Assembly (NCBI GenBank): GCA_947176425.1
Contig: CAMWQV010000088.1
Coordinates: 1 to 7,361 of the forward strand
DNA length: 7,361 nucleotides
Source of the DNA: an uncultured Clostridia bacterium
GTDB taxonomy: Bacteria > Bacillota > Clostridia > Oscillospirales > Oscillospiraceae
Direction: 5' to 3'
The notes below the pieces were generated by a model. That model made no database searches. It was given only the letters and a program-made list of their open reading frames with translations, and was not told the DNA's origin. Both the position numbers and the translations under genes were made by a program. Positions 5,130 through 7,361 of this stretch are shown here, piece after piece; positions within the stretch are counted from its first letter, which is position 1, and the number at the start of each line of letters is the position of its first letter.

Positions 5130-5639
5130 TTAATCAATAACTTTATGGTACATTTTGCGGATATGCCAGCCGACAGTTTCGCCCACCTCTTTTGAGGCAA
5201 CGATTTTATCGGCCAACGTCAGGACCCATGCTTCCGAATTGGTCGGCATAGGCGCGAGGGGGAACATATGGCAGGTAATGGCGGCTTTCTGCCGTTCGTT
5301 GAGGCCGAAGATGCGGTTCGCCCGGTGAGCTGCGTGTGCGCCGTGGATAAAAGCGTGCATATGTGTGACGCGTTTCCAGCCCTTGTAGTATTTCTTATAC
5401 CGCTTATGCTGGGCACTGCGCCATTTGTAACCGAAGAAGTCGTGCAGCAGGGCGGCCCGCGTAACGGAACAGACCCGTTCTTCCGGCATATGGAATTTCT
5501 GCGCCAGTTTATAAGCGCATTTTGCGGTGTCTACGGAGTGCATATACAGGGAATTTTCTCCGCCGTGGTGCTGAACGTCCTGAAGCTCGATAAAAAGAGG
5601 ATGATTGATAATATCCTGGGTTATTTCCTGAAAGCTCAA
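5130..5639 (-). CDS. HD-domain phosphohydrolase
   Basis: A 169-residue soluble protein of the HD superfamily (PF01966), metal-dependent phosphohydrolases acting on nucleotides or other phosphate esters. The ligand pattern is complete: His34 (YMHSVDTA), His66-Asp67 (ALLHDFF), His99 (FIHGAH), His124 (ITCHMFP) and Asp144 (LADKIVA). The H..HD..H..H..D spacing suggests a two-metal site. The substrate is not apparent, and the linker between the HD pair and His99 is rich in Lys, Arg and Tyr (KRYKKYYKGWKR, 79-90), suggesting an anionic or nucleic-acid ligand. The start is TTG at 5639-5637: GGAGGG (5652-5647) is 7 bases upstream and no better start is nearby. Its own promoter is at 5678-5706, divergent from niaR, and it ends at a shared hairpin terminator, so it is probably monocistronic. 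Confidence 0.82.
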   Translation of the reverse strand: MSFQEITQDIINHPLFIELQDVQHHGGENSLYMHSVDTAKCAYKLAQKFHMPEERVCSVTRAALLHDFFGYKWRSAQHKRYKKYYKGWKRVTHMHAFIHGAHAAHRANRIFGLNERQKAAITCHMFPLAPMPTNSEAWVLTLADKIVASKEVGETVGWHIRKMYHKVID

Positions 5640-5677
5640 TGGGGGTCCCTCCGATCTGAAAGCTTTACGATGTCTAT

Positions 5678-5706
5678 ATTATCACATATTTAATCCCCAA
5701 ACGCAA
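5678..5706 (-). promoter_or_regulatory. Promoter of the HD-domain gene
   Basis: On the minus strand TTGCGT (5706-5701), 17 bases, then GATAAT (5683-5678), with TG one base before the -10 (extended -10). Predicted start is near 5671, about 32 bases before the TTG start codon. The palindrome at 5717-5732 sits just upstream of this -35. Confidence 0.55.
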
Positions 5707-5716
5707 GCAAAAATTA

Positions 5717-5732
5717 TCGGAAAAATTTCCGA
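5717..5732. promoter_or_regulatory. 16-bp palindrome between the divergent HD and niaR promoters, candidate operator
   Basis: TCGGAAA (5717-5723), AA, TTTCCGA (5726-5732): two perfect 7-base arms with two central bases. It lies 10 bases upstream of the HD gene -35 and 21 bases upstream of the niaR -35. A two-base centre is too tight for an RNA hairpin but normal for a dimeric DNA-binding protein. The binding protein is unknown; NiaR itself is one candidate by proximity. Confidence 0.45.
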
Positions 5733-5753
5733 AAAATCCTTTTGTGCTTCTTC

Positions 5754-5783
5754 TTGACGAACGGGGCGGAACCGCGCTATACT
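5754..5783 (+). promoter_or_regulatory. Promoter of niaR
   Basis: TTGACG (5754-5759, 5 of 6), an 18-base spacer and TATACT (5778-5783, 5 of 6). Predicted start is near 5790, about 34 bases before the ATG at 5824. Confidence 0.65.
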
Positions 5784-5823
5784 ATTGTTCAAAGAAACGA
5801 ACCGACAGAAGGGAGCCAGCGCT

Positions 5824-6327
5824 ATGACCGCAGAGGAACGCCGCACCGCTATTTTGGAAATTCTAACCGGTTCCCCCCAGCCCGTCAGCGCGTCCACACT
5901 GGCCGGACGGTTTGGCGTCAGCCGGCAGCTGATTGTGGGTGATGTAGCGCTGCTGCGGGCAGGAGGCGCGCCGATCATAGCCGCGGCACGGGGCTACCAG
6001 CTGCAAACACAGACCGGCCTGCCGCGCCGGATCGCCTGCCGCCACCGGGCGGAGGATATGCAGACCGAATTGCAGATTATCGTCGATAACGGCTGCACCG
6101 TGCTGGACGTGATCGTCGAGCATCCTGTTTACGGACAGCTGACCGGCACGCTCCAGCTCTCCAGCCGCTACGATGTACAGCAGTTTATACTTCGTTCCAA
6201 CGCCGTGCCGCCGCTTTCCTGTCTGACGGAGGGCGTACATCTGCATACGCTGTCCTGTCCGGATGAAGCGGCGTTTCAGCGTGTACGTGAGCAGCTGGCG
6301 GAGGCGGGGTTTTTGCTGGAAAACTGA
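5824..6327 (+). CDS. niaR: NiaR-type transcriptional regulator (HTH + 3H domain)
   Basis: A 167-residue niacin-responsive repressor. The N-terminal winged helix (residues 4-60) includes VSASTLAGRFGVSRQLIVGD. The C-terminal 3H domain carries the conserved histidines: His74 (ACRHRAEDM), His100 (VEHPVYGQL), and His139/His141 (LTEGVHLHTL), plus Glu82. His74, Glu82, His139 and His141 have the same spacing as the metal ligands reported for the Thermotoga homologue TM1602. NiaR proteins (YrxA in Bacillus) bind nicotinic acid and repress NAD biosynthesis and niacin uptake genes. None of those targets is in the window, so only autoregulation could be local. Start is ATG 5824, with AAGGGAG (5809-5815) 8 bases upstream; the frame is open further upstream from a TTG at 5785, but that lies at the transcription start. 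Its stop is 2 bases from the stop of the convergent amylase gene. Confidence 0.85.
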   Translation: MTAEERRTAILEILTGSPQPVSASTLAGRFGVSRQLIVGDVALLRAGGAPIIAAARGYQLQTQTGLPRRIACRHRAEDMQTELQIIVDNGCTVLDVIVEHPVYGQLTGTLQLSSRYDVQQFILRSNAVPPLSCLTEGVHLHTLSCPDEAAFQRVREQLAEAGFLLEN

Positions 6328-6329
6328 AC

Positions 6330-7361
6330 TCAGCGTTCACACAGCCAGAAAGCGACGCTGTAAGGCGGCATTTCGCTTCCGCCGCCGAAATCGTGGAGAT
6401 TACCGGTAATCAGATCGGTCGCACGGCCGCAATTTGCGTTAAAATGCGCCGTATAGGGGACGCCGTCCGCATTGACCGCCACCAGGACCCGTTCGCCGTC
6501 TACAGCACGCTCAAAAATGATCTGCTTGTTGGTCAGAACCACATTGCGGTAGGAACCATAGCACAGGGCGCGGCTCTTTTTATGGGCTTCCGCCAGTTTT
6601 GCAATCTCATCGGTCAGATCATTCCACTCCGGCGCCGCCAGGTCAGGACGCAGGGCGTCGTCTCCGTGGGACTTTTTCCCCTCAATGCCCCACTCGCTGC
6701 CATAGTAAACTGCCGGTACGCCGGGCATTCCAAAAATCAGGCCGTAAGCGGGAACTAAATGCGATTTATTGTTCAGCTGGCTGGCAATCCGTTCCACGTC
6801 ATGATTGTCCAGGAAACTGAGCAGGTGACAGCCCTTGTACAGCGTCCAGTTTTCAGGACCGAACTGCCGCGCCAGACTGTGACCGATTTCAAACATATTC
6901 ATGGAGTTGAAGCTGGACCAGAGGCCCTTATAGCACTCATAATTGGTGACGGAGTGGCACAGCTCCGGTCCCATCCAGCGGTTGTAATCCCCGTGCAGCG
7001 TCTCGCCCATCAAAACAAAATCCGGCTTAACCGTGTTGGCAAATCCCCGCAGGCGGCGCAGATAGTCCGGGTTGAGACAGTAAGCCACATCCAGGCGCAG
7101 GCCGTCGATACCATACTGCTCCACCCACGACTGAATCGCGTCGAACTGGTGGCGGATCACGTCCGGATGGTACAGGTTCAGCTTGACCAGCTCGTGATGG
7201 CCCTCCCACGCTTCATACCAGAAACCGTCGTTATAGCCGGTATTGCCGTCAAAACTGATATGGAACCAATCTTTATACGGACTGTCCCATTTCTTTTCCT
7301 GCACGTCCCGGAAGGGGCGGGGCACGACCCCCCGCCGCCCCCGCCAGACCGCGGCGACCGG
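6330..7361 (-). CDS. GH13 alpha-amylase-family glycoside hydrolase, C-terminal part (runs off the right edge)
   Basis: About 340 residues of a GH13 enzyme hydrolysing alpha-glucans or maltodextrins. Numbered from the valine codon at 7325: region II GIDGLRLDVA has the nucleophile Asp79, region III LMGETLHGD the acid/base Glu108, region IV LSFLDNHDVERI His175-Asp176. GVPAVYYGSEWG follows, then a beta-rich C-terminal domain ending PPYSVAFWLCER. The arrangement resembles neopullulanase/maltogenic-amylase-like (GH13_20-type) enzymes; no signal peptide can be judged because the N-terminus is missing. The frame stays open to 7361, so the GTG at 7325 is not the start. However, residues encoded upstream of about 7313 do not resemble the expected region I (DxxxNH), and that stretch is almost pure G and C, so it may be miscalled sequence. 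TGA at 6332-6330 lies tail-to-tail with niaR, with only two bases between and no terminator visible. Confidence 0.85.
   Translation of the reverse strand, partial: PVAAVWRGRRGVVPRPFRDVQEKKWDSPYKDWFHISFDGNTGYNDGFWYEAWEGHHELVKLNLYHPDVIRHQFDAIQSWVEQYGIDGLRLDVAYCLNPDYLRRLRGFANTVKPDFVLMGETLHGDYNRWMGPELCHSVTNYECYKGLWSSFNSMNMFEIGHSLARQFGPENWTLYKGCHLLSFLDNHDVERIASQLNNKSHLVPAYGLIFGMPGVPAVYYGSEWGIEGKKSHGDDALRPDLAAPEWNDLTDEIAKLAEAHKKSRALCYGSYRNVVLTNKQIIFERAVDGERVLVAVNADGVPYTAHFNANCGRATDLITGNLHDFGGGSEMPPYSVAFWLCER

Noticed and set aside
5268..5693. 141-codon plus-strand open frame opposite the HD gene
   Set aside because: It is antisense to a gene with a complete metal-ligand pattern and a good ribosome binding site; no such signals exist for the plus-strand frame.
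1..7361. CRISPR array, tRNA, rRNA, transposase or phage genes
   Set aside because: No regularly spaced direct repeats, no tRNA-like T-loop/acceptor pattern and no recognisable recombinase were seen on either strand.

Overview
The window reads as chromosomal DNA from a low-to-moderate GC Clostridia-type Firmicute, probably a gut anaerobe of the Oscillospiraceae or Butyricicoccaceae kind. The support is strong AGGAGG-type ribosome binding sites, TTG and GTG starts decided by those sites, a SpoVB-type flippase, a NiaR-type regulator and a GH13 enzyme. The lineage is an inference from gene content, not from a marker gene.

Layout, left to right. (1) 1-263, minus: N-terminal part of a bacterial PH-domain protein. 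(2) 264-608: an AT-rich divergent intergenic region. On the minus strand it holds what looks like a complete miniature gene (extended -10, ribosome binding site, 29-codon ORF, small hairpin with T tail) just upstream of the PH gene promoter. On the plus strand it holds the promoter of the next operon. (3) 609-1804, plus: a two-gene operon with overlapping stop and start, encoding an AdhR/NmlR-like MerR regulator and a classical short-chain dehydrogenase. It is clearly more AT-rich than the DNA from about 1930 onward. (4) 1805-1925: a possible gene remnant and a perfect 14-bp hairpin between convergent genes. (5) 1926-4706, minus: an MFS transporter and a SpoVB/MurJ-superfamily flippase, each apparently its own transcription unit. 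(6) 4716-5129: no convincing protein gene. A near-consensus plus-strand promoter and a hairpin terminator bracket about 310 nt whose two ends and interior pair in nested fashion. This is the best candidate in the window for something undescribed, namely a structured small RNA. (7) 5130-5639, minus: an HD-domain phosphohydrolase with a TTG start. (8) A divergent promoter region with a 16-bp palindrome, then niaR (5824-6327, plus). (9) 6330-7361, minus: the C-terminal part of a GH13 amylase-family enzyme running off the right edge, where the last ~40 bases look unreliable.

The genes do not form one pathway. The MerR/SDR pair is a self-contained, probably electrophile- or aldehyde-responsive unit. 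NiaR would sense niacin for NAD metabolism, but none of its usual targets is in view. The flippase, MFS transporter, HD protein and amylase look like ordinary, separately transcribed chromosomal genes.
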